Assembly: GCF_042654365.1 (NCBI RefSeq)
Contig: NZ_JBHSGG010000011.1
Coordinates: 1-64,000 of the forward strand
DNA length: 64,000 nucleotides
From: Coralloluteibacterium thermophilum
Lineage (GTDB): Bacteria > Pseudomonadota > Gammaproteobacteria > Xanthomonadales > Xanthomonadaceae
Direction: 5' to 3'
The translations under genes and the position numbers were made by a program. Below the pieces are notes generated by a model that saw nothing but the letters and a program-made list of their open reading frames with translations, was not told the origin of the DNA and made no database searches. This document shows positions 43,426-51,905 of the stretch, one piece after another. How positions within the stretch are numbered: position 1 is the stretch's first letter; each line of letters starts with the position of its first letter.

Positions 43426-44340
43426 TCAGGGCAGCGGGTGGCGGTCGAGGAAGGCGCGCATCGCCGGCACCAGCTGCGCGGCCTTGTCCTCCAGCACGTA
43501 GTGGCCGGCGTCCTCGAAGGCATGCACCTCGGCCTGCGGCAGGGCGGCGCGGAAGCCGGCGAGGAAGTGGTGGTCGAACACGAAGTCCTTGAGCCCCCAG
43601 CCGATGAAGGCCGGGCGGTCTGCGTACTCGGGCAGCGTGCGGCCGACCTCCTCGACCAGCGCGAAGGCGCGGTCCTTCGGCGACAGCGGGATGTCCTGCA
43701 TGAAGCGGATCACGGCGATGCGGTTGGCCCAGGAATCGTAGGGCGCGGTGAACGCCTTGCGCACCGCCGGCGGGATCCGCGAGACGCTGCCCAGGCGGGC
43801 GGCGCCGACGGCGAAGGCGTTGAATCCGCGCACCGCGATCTCGCCCAGGTTGTAGTCGCGCCCCAGGGTCAGCTGCCACGGCATCGGCTTGGCGGCGGGC
43901 AGCGGGAAGGCCGCGGTGTTGGTGATCACCAGCCGCCGCACCCGGTGGCGCTGCGCCTGCGCCCAGCCGAAGCCGATCATCCCGCCCCAGTCGTGCACGG
44001 CGAGGGTGAGGCGGTCGCCGAGGTCCAGGTGCTCGACCAGCGCGCCCAGATCGGCGACGCGCGAGGCCAGCGTGTAGTCGTAGCGCGGCACGGCCCGGTC
44101 GCCGTCGTCGGGCTTGTCCGACAGCCCCATGCCGACGTGGTCGGGCACGATCACCCGGTAGCGGTCGCGCAGGCCCAGCACGGCCTTGCGCCACAGATAG
44201 CTCCACGACGGATTGCCGTGGACCATCAGCACCACCTCGCCGTCGCGCGGGCCCTCGTCGAGGTAGGACATCGCGATGCCCGGACGCACCGCGAAGCGCT
44301 GGGGAGTGAAGGGGTAGTCGGGGAGTTCGGTGGGTGTCAT
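43426..44340 (-). CDS. oleB: OleB, beta-lactone decarboxylase (haloalkane dehalogenase fold)
   Basis: A 304-residue alpha/beta hydrolase. The nucleophile is Asp117 in VHDWGGMIGFGW, with the oxyanion region VHGNPSWSYLWR and the base His near the C terminus (EDAGHYVLEDKA). OleB removes CO2 from the cis-beta-lactone to give the cis-olefin. Alone it would be read as a haloalkane dehalogenase; oleA and oleC nearby give the assignment. Its ATG overlaps the last codon of the Fic relict (ATGA). The frame stays open for 193 codons upstream, part of which is the old Fic N terminus. Confidence 0.9.
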   Translation of the reverse strand: MTPTELPDYPFTPQRFAVRPGIAMSYLDEGPRDGEVVLMVHGNPSWSYLWRKAVLGLRDRYRVIVPDHVGMGLSDKPDDGDRAVPRYDYTLASRVADLGALVEHLDLGDRLTLAVHDWGGMIGFGWAQAQRHRVRRLVITNTAAFPLPAAKPMPWQLTLGRDYNLGEIAVRGFNAFAVGAARLGSVSRIPPAVRKAFTAPYDSWANRIAVIRFMQDIPLSPKDRAFALVEEVGRTLPEYADRPAFIGWGLKDFVFDHHFLAGFRAALPQAEVHAFEDAGHYVLEDKAAQLVPAMRAFLDRHPLP

Positions 44341-44876
44341 CGGACCAGGGTGGCTCGTGCAGTGTCGGGTATCGTCGCTCGGCCCGGGCGGCCGGGGGAG
44401 GCGTCGCGCTGCAGCGGCACCGGGATCTCCAGCAGCGCCTCCTTCGCCAGGTAGAGCGCGTTCACGATGCGGCCGGTGCCGTCGCCGAAGGGATGGATGC
44501 TGTCCAGCGTCGGCAGGCCGGCCCTGCGGACCTGCTCGAAGCGCGCGCGCAGGGCGTGCCGATGGCGCAGCACCTCCCTGATCGCCGTACCGGCCGCGTC
44601 GGCAGGACCGTCCTCGCGGCCGAGGTCGTCCCGCGTCGTGACGATGTTCTCGGTGGCCGGGTTGACCCCTGCTTCCTGCAGGGTCGGCGTGCCGATCAGG
44701 ATGTCCTGGTTCGGAATGGTCGCTGCCACGCCCCCCGGGTTCCGCCAGCGCGCGGCCGGCGGCGTTCGGGCGCTCCGGGAATCTCGGGCGCTCGAAGCCG
44801 CACGGATCCAAGTCCTGCAGAGGAGGGATCGGCATCCCGCGGCCTCCCATAAAGGAGCGCCGGATTCTAGCGACAC
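44337..44876 (-). pseudogene. Decayed Fic-family AMPylase gene
   Basis: Fic-like pieces in order but in two frames. MPIPPLQDLD (from 44835) is in the oleB frame. IPNQDILIGTPTLQEAG and NPATENIVTT follow in another frame, then EVLRHRHALRARFEQ, then IHPFGDGTGRIVNALYLAKE. Compared with intact Fic proteins about 75 residues before the active motif are missing. The motif HPFxDGNGRTGR has lost three residues, leaving HPFGDGTGR. The remaining 179-codon frame stays open and its stop overlaps the oleB ATG. The enzyme is almost surely dead; the open frame may persist as a translational lead for oleB. Confidence 0.8.
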
Positions 44877-44947
44877 GTCGGTCCTGACGTGCGTGTCTTC
44901 CGGAGGATTCTATGCACATCGAGCGGGATGGCCCCGCTCGTGGACCG

Positions 44948-45964
44948 TCACCACTCCACCTCGGCCATGGTGCAGTTGAGGCCGGAGCCGATGCCCAGCA
45001 GGGCGACGCGGTTGCCCTTCTTCAGGCGGCCCATCTCGCGCAGCTTGCTCAGCACGATCGGCACCGACGCCGGGCCGATGTTGCCGTGCTCGCCGAAGAT
45101 GGTCATGACCTTCTTCGGGTCGATGCCGAAGGCGTCCACGAAGGCCTTGGTGTGGGCGCGGCTGACCTGGTGGATGACGAACTCGTCGAGCTCGTCCACC
45201 GCCCAGCCCAGCGCCGACTTCGCGGCGACGAAGGTCTTCTGGGCCAGCTTCAGGCCCTCGATCAGCAGCAGCCGGGTGTCGGTCACCATGCGGTCGAGGT
45301 TGCCGCGGCACAGGCCGTTCCACTCGGTCGCGGAGCGGGTCACGCCGCCCTTGTAGCGCGGCGCGTTCGGCGCCAGCTCGGCGCGGGCGAGCACCATGCC
45401 GGCGGCACCGCAGCCCAGGGTCAGGGTCGCGAGTTCGTTGCGGAACTCCTCGGCCGTGGCGTCCTCGCGGGTCAGGCGCTCGAGGGTCTTCTCGTAGGCC
45501 AGGTTGGCGGTCTCGCCGTCCACGATCAGGGCGTAGTCGATCTCGCCGCGGTCGATCATGCGCGCCGCCACGTCCATGCCGTTGACGAAGGCCAGGCAGG
45601 CGTTGGCGAGGTCGAAGTTCTGGCAGGTGTCGGGCAGCTTGAGGTTGCCGGCGACGATGCTGGCCGTGGACGGCTCGAGGAAGTCGCGGCTGACCGAGGT
45701 GTTGACCAGCAGGCCGACGCGGTCGGGATCGATGCCGGCGTCCGCCAGCGCCTTCACGCCGGCGAGGGTCGCCGCGTCGGAGGCCTTCACCTCGTCGTCC
45801 CACAGGCGGCGGGCATGGATGCCGGCCACGTCCTGCAGGACGTCCGTCCGGATGCCGAGGCGGTCGAGCGTCGGCTTCAGCCGCGCGTTGATCTCGTCGG
45901 AGGTGAGGCGATGCGGCGCGTCCACATGGGCGAGACCGGCGATGGCGACGTGCTGGAACAGCAT
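44948..45964 (-). CDS. oleA: OleA, thiolase-like condensing enzyme for olefin synthesis
   Basis: A 338-residue thiolase-superfamily enzyme that joins two fatty acyl-CoAs by non-decarboxylative Claisen condensation. It is strikingly like Xanthomonas campestris OleA: DVAGIHARRLWD, NTSVSRDFLEPSTASIV (the cross-subunit Glu is Glu97) and DLANACLAFVNGMD with catalytic Cys123. FGEHGNIGPASVPI is near the C terminus. The ATG at 45964 gives the known OleA start MLFQ. It is the first gene of the leftward ole cluster. Confidence 0.95.
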   Translation of the reverse strand: MLFQHVAIAGLAHVDAPHRLTSDEINARLKPTLDRLGIRTDVLQDVAGIHARRLWDDEVKASDAATLAGVKALADAGIDPDRVGLLVNTSVSRDFLEPSTASIVAGNLKLPDTCQNFDLANACLAFVNGMDVAARMIDRGEIDYALIVDGETANLAYEKTLERLTREDATAEEFRNELATLTLGCGAAGMVLARAELAPNAPRYKGGVTRSATEWNGLCRGNLDRMVTDTRLLLIEGLKLAQKTFVAAKSALGWAVDELDEFVIHQVSRAHTKAFVDAFGIDPKKVMTIFGEHGNIGPASVPIVLSKLREMGRLKKGNRVALLGIGSGLNCTMAEVEW

Positions 45965-46118
45965 GGCTGGGGCACCGTGGGGCAAAAAGAGGCGGAATCC
46001 TAGCGGATATGGGCGCGCGTCGCATGGCGCGGAGGCCATGCGCGGCGGGCGATCCCGTCGAAGTGCGGTCCGCGGCCGTTGCCGACAACCCGCTTCCCTG
46101 CCCCTGCGGGGCGCCGGT

Positions 46119-46451
46119 TCAGCGAGGTGAGCCGCCGGCGCAGGCGTAGGCGGCGAAGCGCTGCTCACCGTTCACCGGCTCGCCGAGCGGCTGCATGGTG
46201 TCGGCCTGCAGGCCGACCGCCTCGTTGCGCGCCAGCGTCTCCAGCTCCTCGCGCACCTTGATGGCGTTGCGCTCGTAGAAGGCGACCTGGTCGCGCACGG
46301 ACACGCCGATCTCCCCGCGCCGCTGGCAGTAGCTCAGGTCCTGCTCCGCGCGCGCGACCCGCACGCTGGCGGCGGCGGGGTCCATCTTCACCCAGGCGCA
46401 GCCGCCGGCAGCGGTCGCGACGAGGAGGACGGCGACGAGAGCAGGACGCAT
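46119..46451 (-). CDS. DUF4156-like lipoprotein
   Basis: A 110-residue lipoprotein with lipobox TAAGGC (Cys18). The body has conserved YCQRRGEIGVSVRDQV, FYERNAIKVREELETLARNEA and a C-terminal GEQRFAAYAC typical of DUF4156-like proteins. No function is known. It lies between oleA and the M16 protease gene, on the same strand as both. Confidence 0.82.
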   Translation of the reverse strand: MRPALVAVLLVATAAGGCAWVKMDPAAASVRVARAEQDLSYCQRRGEIGVSVRDQVAFYERNAIKVREELETLARNEAVGLQADTMQPLGEPVNGEQRFAAYACAGGSPR

Positions 46452-46560
46452 GGCTTTCTCCGGTGACTGCGTGAAGGCGCCGGATTGTGGCGCCGGCGCC
46501 GCTGAATCGGCAATGAGGTGGACGGGAGCGGCGCAGGCGCGCGCCGCCCCCCGATCGTCC

Positions 46561-49395
46561 TCAGCGGATGCGCCGGCCGTCGGCGTCGAGCACGCTGACC
46601 TCGCCCAGGCCGAGTTCGCGCACGGGCGCCTCGATCTCGTCGAGATCGCCCACGATCACCCAGGTGAGCGCGTCCGGCGTCAGCCGGCGCGCGGCTGCGT
46701 GGACCGCCTCCTCCGGCAGGCTCTCGGTGCGCGTCTTCAGGGTGGTCACGTAGTCGTCCGGGCGCTCGAAGCGGACGATGCCGCCGATCGCGCTCAGCAC
46801 CGACGAGGCGGTCTCGTACGAGCCCGGCATGCCGCGCACGTTCGCCGCCTTCACCCGCTCGATCTCGGCCGTGCCGGCCGGCGCCTCGCCGCTCGCGTAG
46901 GCGGCGATCTCGCGGCGGAGCTCGGCGATGGCGTCCGCCGTGCGGTCGATCTGCACCGGGGCGAAGGCGATCCACGGCCGCTGCCCGCGGGCGCCGGAGG
47001 CGAAGCTGTACGCGCCGTAGGCCCAGTTCTTGTCCTCGCGCAGGTTCATGTTGAGACGCGACGAGAACTGTCCGCCGAGCACGCCGTTGGCGATGTCGAA
47101 GTCCAGCGCCTGCGGGTCCATGGTCGAGGGCACGAGCTGGCCGACCAGGATGGTGGCCTGGATCGCACCGGGCTGATCGACCAGGAACACGCGCGGCGCG
47201 GGCGGCGCGCCGACCTGCGGCACGTCGACGCGGACGTGCCCATCGCCTTCGGCGCGCCAGTCGGCGAAGTGCTTCTCGAGCAGCGGGAGGATCTCCTCGC
47301 GCGTGGTGTCGCCGACGACGATCAGGGTCGCGTTGTCCGGGCGCACCGTGTCGCGGTGGAAGGCGACGAGGTCGTCGCGCTCCAGCGCGCGGATCGAGTC
47401 CTCGTGCCCGCTGCCGGTGAACGGGATGGCGTAGGGATGGCCGTCGCCGTACAGCAGCGGCGGCAGCAGGCGCATCGCGACGCTGTTGGGGCGGGTCTTC
47501 TCCTGCGCGATGCCGGCGATCCAGGTTGCGCGCACGCGCTCGATCTCGCTGTCGTCGAAGCGCGGGCGGCGCACCACGTCCGCGAACAGCGCCATCGACT
47601 CGTCGAGCCGCTCCTTGAGCGCGGACAGATAGACGTTGGCGCCGTCGAGCGCGGCGCCGGAGCCGATGCTGGCGCCCAGCGACTCGGCGCGCGCGGCGAA
47701 ATCGAGCGCGCCCAGTTCGCCCGCGCCCTCGTCCATCATCGCCATGGTGAAGCTCGCGGTGCCGAGCTTGCGCCCGGCGTCGGCCGCGTAGCCGCCGGCG
47801 AACTCGGCGCTGACCTGCACCACCGGGACGTCGTGGCGGCGCGCCAGGATCACCGGGATGCCGTTGGACAGGGTGGCGCGCTCGAGCTCGGGGAAGCGCA
47901 GATCGGGGAAGGCATCGGTCACCGGCGGGCCCTTGCTGCGGTCCACGTCGGTGGCGATGGTGCGGTAGCGGGGATCCGGCGGCGGTACGCCGTCGGGGCC
48001 CCGCGGCATGGCCGGATCGTCGGCGGTGCTGCCGTCCACCGGCGCCGGCGGACGCTCGCCCGGGACCACGACCAGCGTGTGGTCGCCTCCGTCGAGCCAG
48101 GCCCGTGCGGTCGCCCGCACCTCCTCGGCCGTCGCGCTGCGGATGGTCGCCTGGACGGCGCGGAAGCAGCCCGGGTCGCCCGTGAACACCGCGCACTCCG
48201 CCAGCCGGTCGGCCTTGCCGCCGAAGCCACCGATGCGCTCCACGCCGCGCACGAAGGCCGCCTCGTACACCGTCCTGGCCTGGGCGAGTTCGTCCTCGGT
48301 CGGGCCGTCGGCGAGCAGGCGCTGGAGCTCCTCCTCGATGACGGCCTCGACGCGCTCCGGCTCCACGCCCTGCTTGACGTCGGCGTACACCATGAAGGTG
48401 CCGGCCAGCTCGCCGGCGGACGCCGAGGCGGAGACGCCGTCGGCGAGCTTGAGCTCGTGCACCAGCCGGCGGTCCAGGCGCGACGCGGCGCCGCCGCCGA
48501 GCACCCGCGCGAACAGCTGCAGGCGCGCCACGTCGGGTTCGCCGTACTGCGCCGTGTTCCAGACCCGGTAGATGCGCGGCTGGGCGACGCGGTCGGTCAT
48601 GGTCTCGCGGGTCGAGGCGTCGCGGCGGGCCACGTCCACCGGCGGCTGCGCCATGCTCGGTCCCGCGGGGATGTCGCCGAAGTAGCGCTCCACCTTCGCG
48701 CGCGCCGTGTCGGTGTCGATGTCGCCGGCGAGCACGAGGACCGCGTTGTTGGGGCCGTACCAGGTGTGGAACCAGTTCCTGACGTCGTCCAGCGACGCGG
48801 CGTCGAGGTCGGCCATCGAGCCGATGGTGGTCCAGGAATAGGGATGCCCCGCCGGGTAGCGTGCCCTGGCCAGCGTCTCCCACACCCGCCCGTAGGGCTG
48901 GTTCTCGCCCTGGCGCTTCTCGTTCTGGACCACGCCGCGCTGCTCGTCGAGCAGGGCCTGGTCGATCGCGCCGACGAAGTGGCCCATGCGGTCGGACTCC
49001 ATCCACAGCGCGAGGTCCACCGCCGTGGTGGGCACGTTCTGGAAGTAGTTGGTGCGGTCGGCGTTGGTGGTGCCGTTCTGGTTGGTCGCGCCGACCAGCT
49101 CGAAGGGCTCGAAGAACTCGCCGCGGTAGTTCTCGCTGCCCTGGAACATCAGGTGCTCGAACAGGTGGGCGAAGCCGGTCTTGCCCGCGTACTCGTTCTT
49201 GGCGCCGACGTGGTACCAGACGTTGACGGCGACGATCGGCGCCTTGCGGTCGGTATGGACGATGACCCGCAGGCCGTTCGGCAGGGTGAAGGCGTCGTAG
49301 GCGATGTCGACCTCGGCCGCCTGCGCGCTGCCGAGCAGGGCGCCGAGGGCGAGGGCCAGGGCGCCCGTCCGGGGCGCGCGCGGAAAGAGCTTCAT
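46561..49395 (-). CDS. M16 family zinc metalloprotease, exported
   Basis: A 944-residue pitrilysin-family protease with a signal peptide (about 1-27) and two tandem M16 halves. The N-terminal half carries the inverted zinc motif HxxEH (HLFEHLMFQG: His77, Glu80, His81). The second half (from about 490) lacks it, as in active-plus-inactive two-half M16 enzymes. Likely periplasmic, degrading peptides. The start at 49395 was set by the signal peptide. It is divergent from an SDR gene. Confidence 0.93.
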   Translation of the reverse strand: MKLFPRAPRTGALALALGALLGSAQAAEVDIAYDAFTLPNGLRVIVHTDRKAPIVAVNVWYHVGAKNEYAGKTGFAHLFEHLMFQGSENYRGEFFEPFELVGATNQNGTTNADRTNYFQNVPTTAVDLALWMESDRMGHFVGAIDQALLDEQRGVVQNEKRQGENQPYGRVWETLARARYPAGHPYSWTTIGSMADLDAASLDDVRNWFHTWYGPNNAVLVLAGDIDTDTARAKVERYFGDIPAGPSMAQPPVDVARRDASTRETMTDRVAQPRIYRVWNTAQYGEPDVARLQLFARVLGGGAASRLDRRLVHELKLADGVSASASAGELAGTFMVYADVKQGVEPERVEAVIEEELQRLLADGPTEDELAQARTVYEAAFVRGVERIGGFGGKADRLAECAVFTGDPGCFRAVQATIRSATAEEVRATARAWLDGGDHTLVVVPGERPPAPVDGSTADDPAMPRGPDGVPPPDPRYRTIATDVDRSKGPPVTDAFPDLRFPELERATLSNGIPVILARRHDVPVVQVSAEFAGGYAADAGRKLGTASFTMAMMDEGAGELGALDFAARAESLGASIGSGAALDGANVYLSALKERLDESMALFADVVRRPRFDDSEIERVRATWIAGIAQEKTRPNSVAMRLLPPLLYGDGHPYAIPFTGSGHEDSIRALERDDLVAFHRDTVRPDNATLIVVGDTTREEILPLLEKHFADWRAEGDGHVRVDVPQVGAPPAPRVFLVDQPGAIQATILVGQLVPSTMDPQALDFDIANGVLGGQFSSRLNMNLREDKNWAYGAYSFASGARGQRPWIAFAPVQIDRTADAIAELRREIAAYASGEAPAGTAEIERVKAANVRGMPGSYETASSVLSAIGGIVRFERPDDYVTTLKTRTESLPEEAVHAAARRLTPDALTWVIVGDLDEIEAPVRELGLGEVSVLDADGRRIR

Positions 49396-49509
49396 TCGGA
49401 TCGATTCCTTCGTCTGGTCACGTCGCACGGCATGTGCGGCAGGCATGCTAGCGGGCCGTCGGCGCCGCGACCCGGGCCGAACGGCACAGCCACCACGAGG
49501 AGAATCCCC

Positions 49510-50199
49510 ATGCGAGCCATCGTCACCGGCGCCAACCGCGGCATCGGCCTCGAATTCGTCCGCCAGCTGCTGGCCCGCGGCGACCGCGTGGTCGCCGGCG
49601 TCCGTCGCCCCACGGCGGGCGACGCGCTCCACGCGCTGGCGGCCGCGCAGCCGGACGCCCTGCACGTGCTGCCGCTGGACGTCGGCGCGCCCGAGAGCAT
49701 CGCGGCCTTCGCCGAGCGCGCGGGCGCCCTGCTGGACGGCATCGACCTGCTGGTGAACAACGCCGGCATCCTGCACCGCGACGAGCGCTTTGGCGACATC
49801 GGCGCGGCGGCGTTCGAGGACAGCTTCCGCATCAACGCCATGGGCCCCTTCCTGCTCACGCAGGCGCTGGCGCCGCGCCTCGCGCGGGGCGGCTGCGTCG
49901 TCAACATGTCCTCCCGCCTCGGCGCGATGGCGCTGAAGGACGGTTTCCTGACCCCGACCTACTCGGTGTCGAAGGCCGCGCTGAACATGGTCAGCGTCCT
50001 CCTCGCCCACGCCCTGGCCGATGCCGGCGTGCGGGTGTTCCCGGTGAGCCCCGGCTGGGTCCGCACCGACATGGGCGGCACCACCGCGGAGGTCGATCCG
50101 CGCGATGCGGTGGCCGGCCTGCTGCGCCTCGCCGCGGAAGCCCCGCAGGAAGACAGCGGCCGGTTCCGCGACTGGACCGGCGCGGCGATCGACTGGTAG
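49510..50199 (+). CDS. Short-chain dehydrogenase/reductase, C-factor-like
   Basis: A 229-residue classical SDR with VTGANRGIGLEF, LLVNNAGIL, NMSSRLGAM, YSVSKAALNM (Tyr-x-x-x-Lys) and SPGWVRTDMGG. The short length and sequence resemble the CsgA/C-factor-like subgroup, whose substrates vary. A GAGGAGAA ribosome site precedes the ATG. Its 3' end borders the heptanucleotide array. Confidence 0.85.
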   Translation: MRAIVTGANRGIGLEFVRQLLARGDRVVAGVRRPTAGDALHALAAAQPDALHVLPLDVGAPESIAAFAERAGALLDGIDLLVNNAGILHRDERFGDIGAAAFEDSFRINAMGPFLLTQALAPRLARGGCVVNMSSRLGAMALKDGFLTPTYSVSKAALNMVSVLLAHALADAGVRVFPVSPGWVRTDMGGTTAEVDPRDAVAGLLRLAAEAPQEDSGRFRDWTGAAIDW

Positions 50200-50291
50200 C
50201 GGCGCCAAAGGGCAGCGGCAGGCCCCGCGGCGGCCGCGCCGGTGCCCGGTGTGTCCTATGCCCCTGTGCTCGCGTGCCTGCCCCATGCTCT

Positions 50292-50403
50292 GCCCCGTGC
50301 CCCGTGCCCCGTGCCTCGTGCCTCGTGCCTCGTGCCCGGGCACCGGGCACCGGGCACCGGGCTCAGGGCATCGGGCTTAGGGCTTAGGGCTTGGGGCTTA
50401 GGG
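50292..50403. repeat. Heptanucleotide tandem array, 16 units
   Basis: Sixteen consecutive 7-base units: GCCCCGT x3, GCCTCGT x3, GCCCGGG, CACCGGG x3, CTCAGGG, CATCGGG, CTTAGGG x2, CTTGGGG and CTTAGGG. Unit sequence changes in blocks along the array while the period holds exactly. It occupies the 453-base gene-free stretch 50200-50652. Outside the array and a promoter at 50577 nothing else is recognised there; less regular 7-base echoes occur upstream of 50292. Confidence 0.9.
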
Positions 50404-50576
50404 CGCAGGCACCGTACATAGGGGCCGCGCCCTGTGTTCTCTGCTCCTGTTTCTGCGCGCCCCGCAGGACGGCCCATGCAACCTTCCGGGGCCGTCCCGC
50501 ATCTCTTGCTTCACGGTTCGGCCGTGAGCGCAAGCCTGATTCTTAACATCAGTTGAACGGAGCGCCGCTCCCTGGA

Positions 50577-50604
50577 TTGCCGACCCCCAGCCTAGGTGTA
50601 ATAC
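50577..50604 (+). promoter_or_regulatory. Promoter of the small exported protein gene
   Basis: TTGCCG (50577-50582) and TAATAC (50599-50604) are separated by 16 bases, 48 bases before the ATG at 50653. Confidence 0.45.
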
Positions 50605-50652
50605 TTCACTACAACACCCGCCAAGCACATCACCACGACACCGGAGCACGCC

Positions 50653-50949
50653 ATGAACACCAAGATCGCCATCGTCGCCGCCAGCATCGTCCTGGGCACC
50701 GCCATCGCCGCCGTCGGCGGCCACTTCCAGTCCGAGTCCACCGCGACCGCCCCCGCGACGCAGCCGGTCCGCACCCTCCCGACCGTCACCGTGACGCCGG
50801 ACCCGGCCGACCTCGAGTGGGTCGCCCGTGCCCGCGCCCAGAACATCCCGGTGCTCGAGACCATCCAGGTGCGCCCGACCGAGGCGGAGCTCGCCGCGGC
50901 CTTCGCCCTCATCGTCATCGACGAGGCCGGCCGCATCGCGGCCCGCTGA
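50653..50949 (+). CDS. Small exported hypothetical protein
   Basis: A 98-residue protein with a hydrophobic N-terminal segment (about 4-22) that could be a signal peptide or an anchor, a Thr/Pro-rich linker, then a short conserved-looking part (LEWVARARAQNIPVLETIQV and FALIVIDEAGRIAAR). Not recognised. It has its own promoter and a GGAGCACGCC site. Codon use matches its neighbours. Confidence 0.65.
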   Translation: MNTKIAIVAASIVLGTAIAAVGGHFQSESTATAPATQPVRTLPTVTVTPDPADLEWVARARAQNIPVLETIQVRPTEAELAAAFALIVIDEAGRIAAR

Positions 50950-51068
50950 GCCGGACGTGCCCACGCCGACCCGGCCGGTCGCGGCCGTCACGTCCACCTC
51001 CCGCGCGCCCTGACGCCGGCATCGACGGCAGGGCGCACGCGACCACGCCGTTTGCCTAGACTCGCGGG

Positions 51069-51533
51069 ATGTTCAACGTCCTGCTCTTCTCGCCCGAGAT
51101 CCCGCCCAACACCGGCAACGTGATCCGGCTCTGCGCCAACACCGGCGCCCGCCTGCACCTGATCGAACCGCTCGGCTTCGCGCTCGACGATGCGCGCATG
51201 CGCCGCGCCGGCCTCGACTACCACGAGTTCGCCCGCATCGCGGTGCATCCCAGCTATGCCGCCTGCGTCGCCGCGCTCGGCGAGACGCGCGTGTTCGCGC
51301 TCTCCACCCGCGGCCGCGTGCGCCACGATCTGCCGGCCTACCGCGAGAACGACAGCTTCCTGTTCGGCCCCGAGACGCGCGGCCTGCCGGACGAACTCAT
51401 CGCAGCCCTGCCCGCCGAGCAGCGCATCCGGCTGCCGATGCGGCCGGACAACCGCAGCCTCAACCTGTCCAACGCCGTGGCGGTCACCGTGTTCGAGGCC
51501 TGGCGCCAGCACGGTTTCGCCGGCGGGCGCTAG
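51069..51533 (+). CDS. trmL: tRNA (cytidine(34)-2'-O)-methyltransferase
   Basis: A 154-residue SPOUT-fold methyltransferase that 2'-O-methylates the wobble base of tRNA-Leu isoacceptors with S-adenosylmethionine. Motifs: LLFSPEIPPNTGNVIRLCAN, the trefoil-knot segment SFLFGPETRGLP, and MRPDNRSLNLSNAVAV at the C terminus. Length and motifs match TrmL exactly. Confidence 0.95.
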   Translation: MFNVLLFSPEIPPNTGNVIRLCANTGARLHLIEPLGFALDDARMRRAGLDYHEFARIAVHPSYAACVAALGETRVFALSTRGRVRHDLPAYRENDSFLFGPETRGLPDELIAALPAEQRIRLPMRPDNRSLNLSNAVAVTVFEAWRQHGFAGGR

Positions 51534-51560
51534 TCCTTTCATTTCCCGCCGCCGCCATTA

Positions 51561-51826
51561 GGGCGTGTTGTGCGCTTTGGGTGAATGCGAAGCGGCCTGG
51601 GGTGCGCCGAGACAAGGCGCGCGCCGCAGCGCAGGCCGGGAGCCTGGGCAAGGCGCGCAACGCCGTATCGGCGTGCCCCAGGCCGCTTCCCTCCGGGTGG
51701 GCCGTCAGCGGCACGGAGCCGGCGCCGCAGGGCTTGCCCTGGCGGCCAGCCAAGGCTGCGCCCTGCAACACCCGCTCCGCACCGCTGACGGCCCACGCAT
51801 CTCACCCCAAAGCGCACAACACGCTC
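51561..51826. mobile_element. 266-bp MITE-like element with terminal inverted repeats
   Basis: A 19-base identical terminal inverted repeat (51563-51581 with 51806-51824), extendable to about 26 bases. It is flanked on both sides by TA (51559-51560 and 51827-51828), as expected of a 2-bp target duplication. Inside are two long imperfect stems: 51592-51610 with 51668-51686 (17 of 19 paired) and 51697-51719 with 51774-51796 (21 of 23 paired). There is no plausible gene. It fills most of the 372-base gap between trmL and the next gene. Confidence 0.75.
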
Positions 51827-51905
51827 TAGAATCGCCGGCCGTTCTACGCCCCGCGATTCGCCGCGGTGGACAGGGAAGAAACGGACAAACAGGGAGAAAC
51901 ACACC

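Noticed and set aside
43426..44340. Haloalkane dehalogenase
   Set aside because: The fold and nucleophile fit, but flanking oleA and oleC make the OleB beta-lactone decarboxylase assignment better.
46450..50199. A 1249-codon plus-strand frame opposite the M16 protease
   Set aside because: Antisense shadow; only the last 229 codons (from 49510) encode the real SDR protein.
50292..50403. CRISPR array
   Set aside because: Units are 7 bases with no spacers and no cas genes nearby; it is a simple tandem repeat.
51534..51905. Small protein genes in the trmL-barrel gap
   Set aside because: Open frames there run through the terminal and internal inverted repeats of the mobile element and lack ribosome sites and family features.
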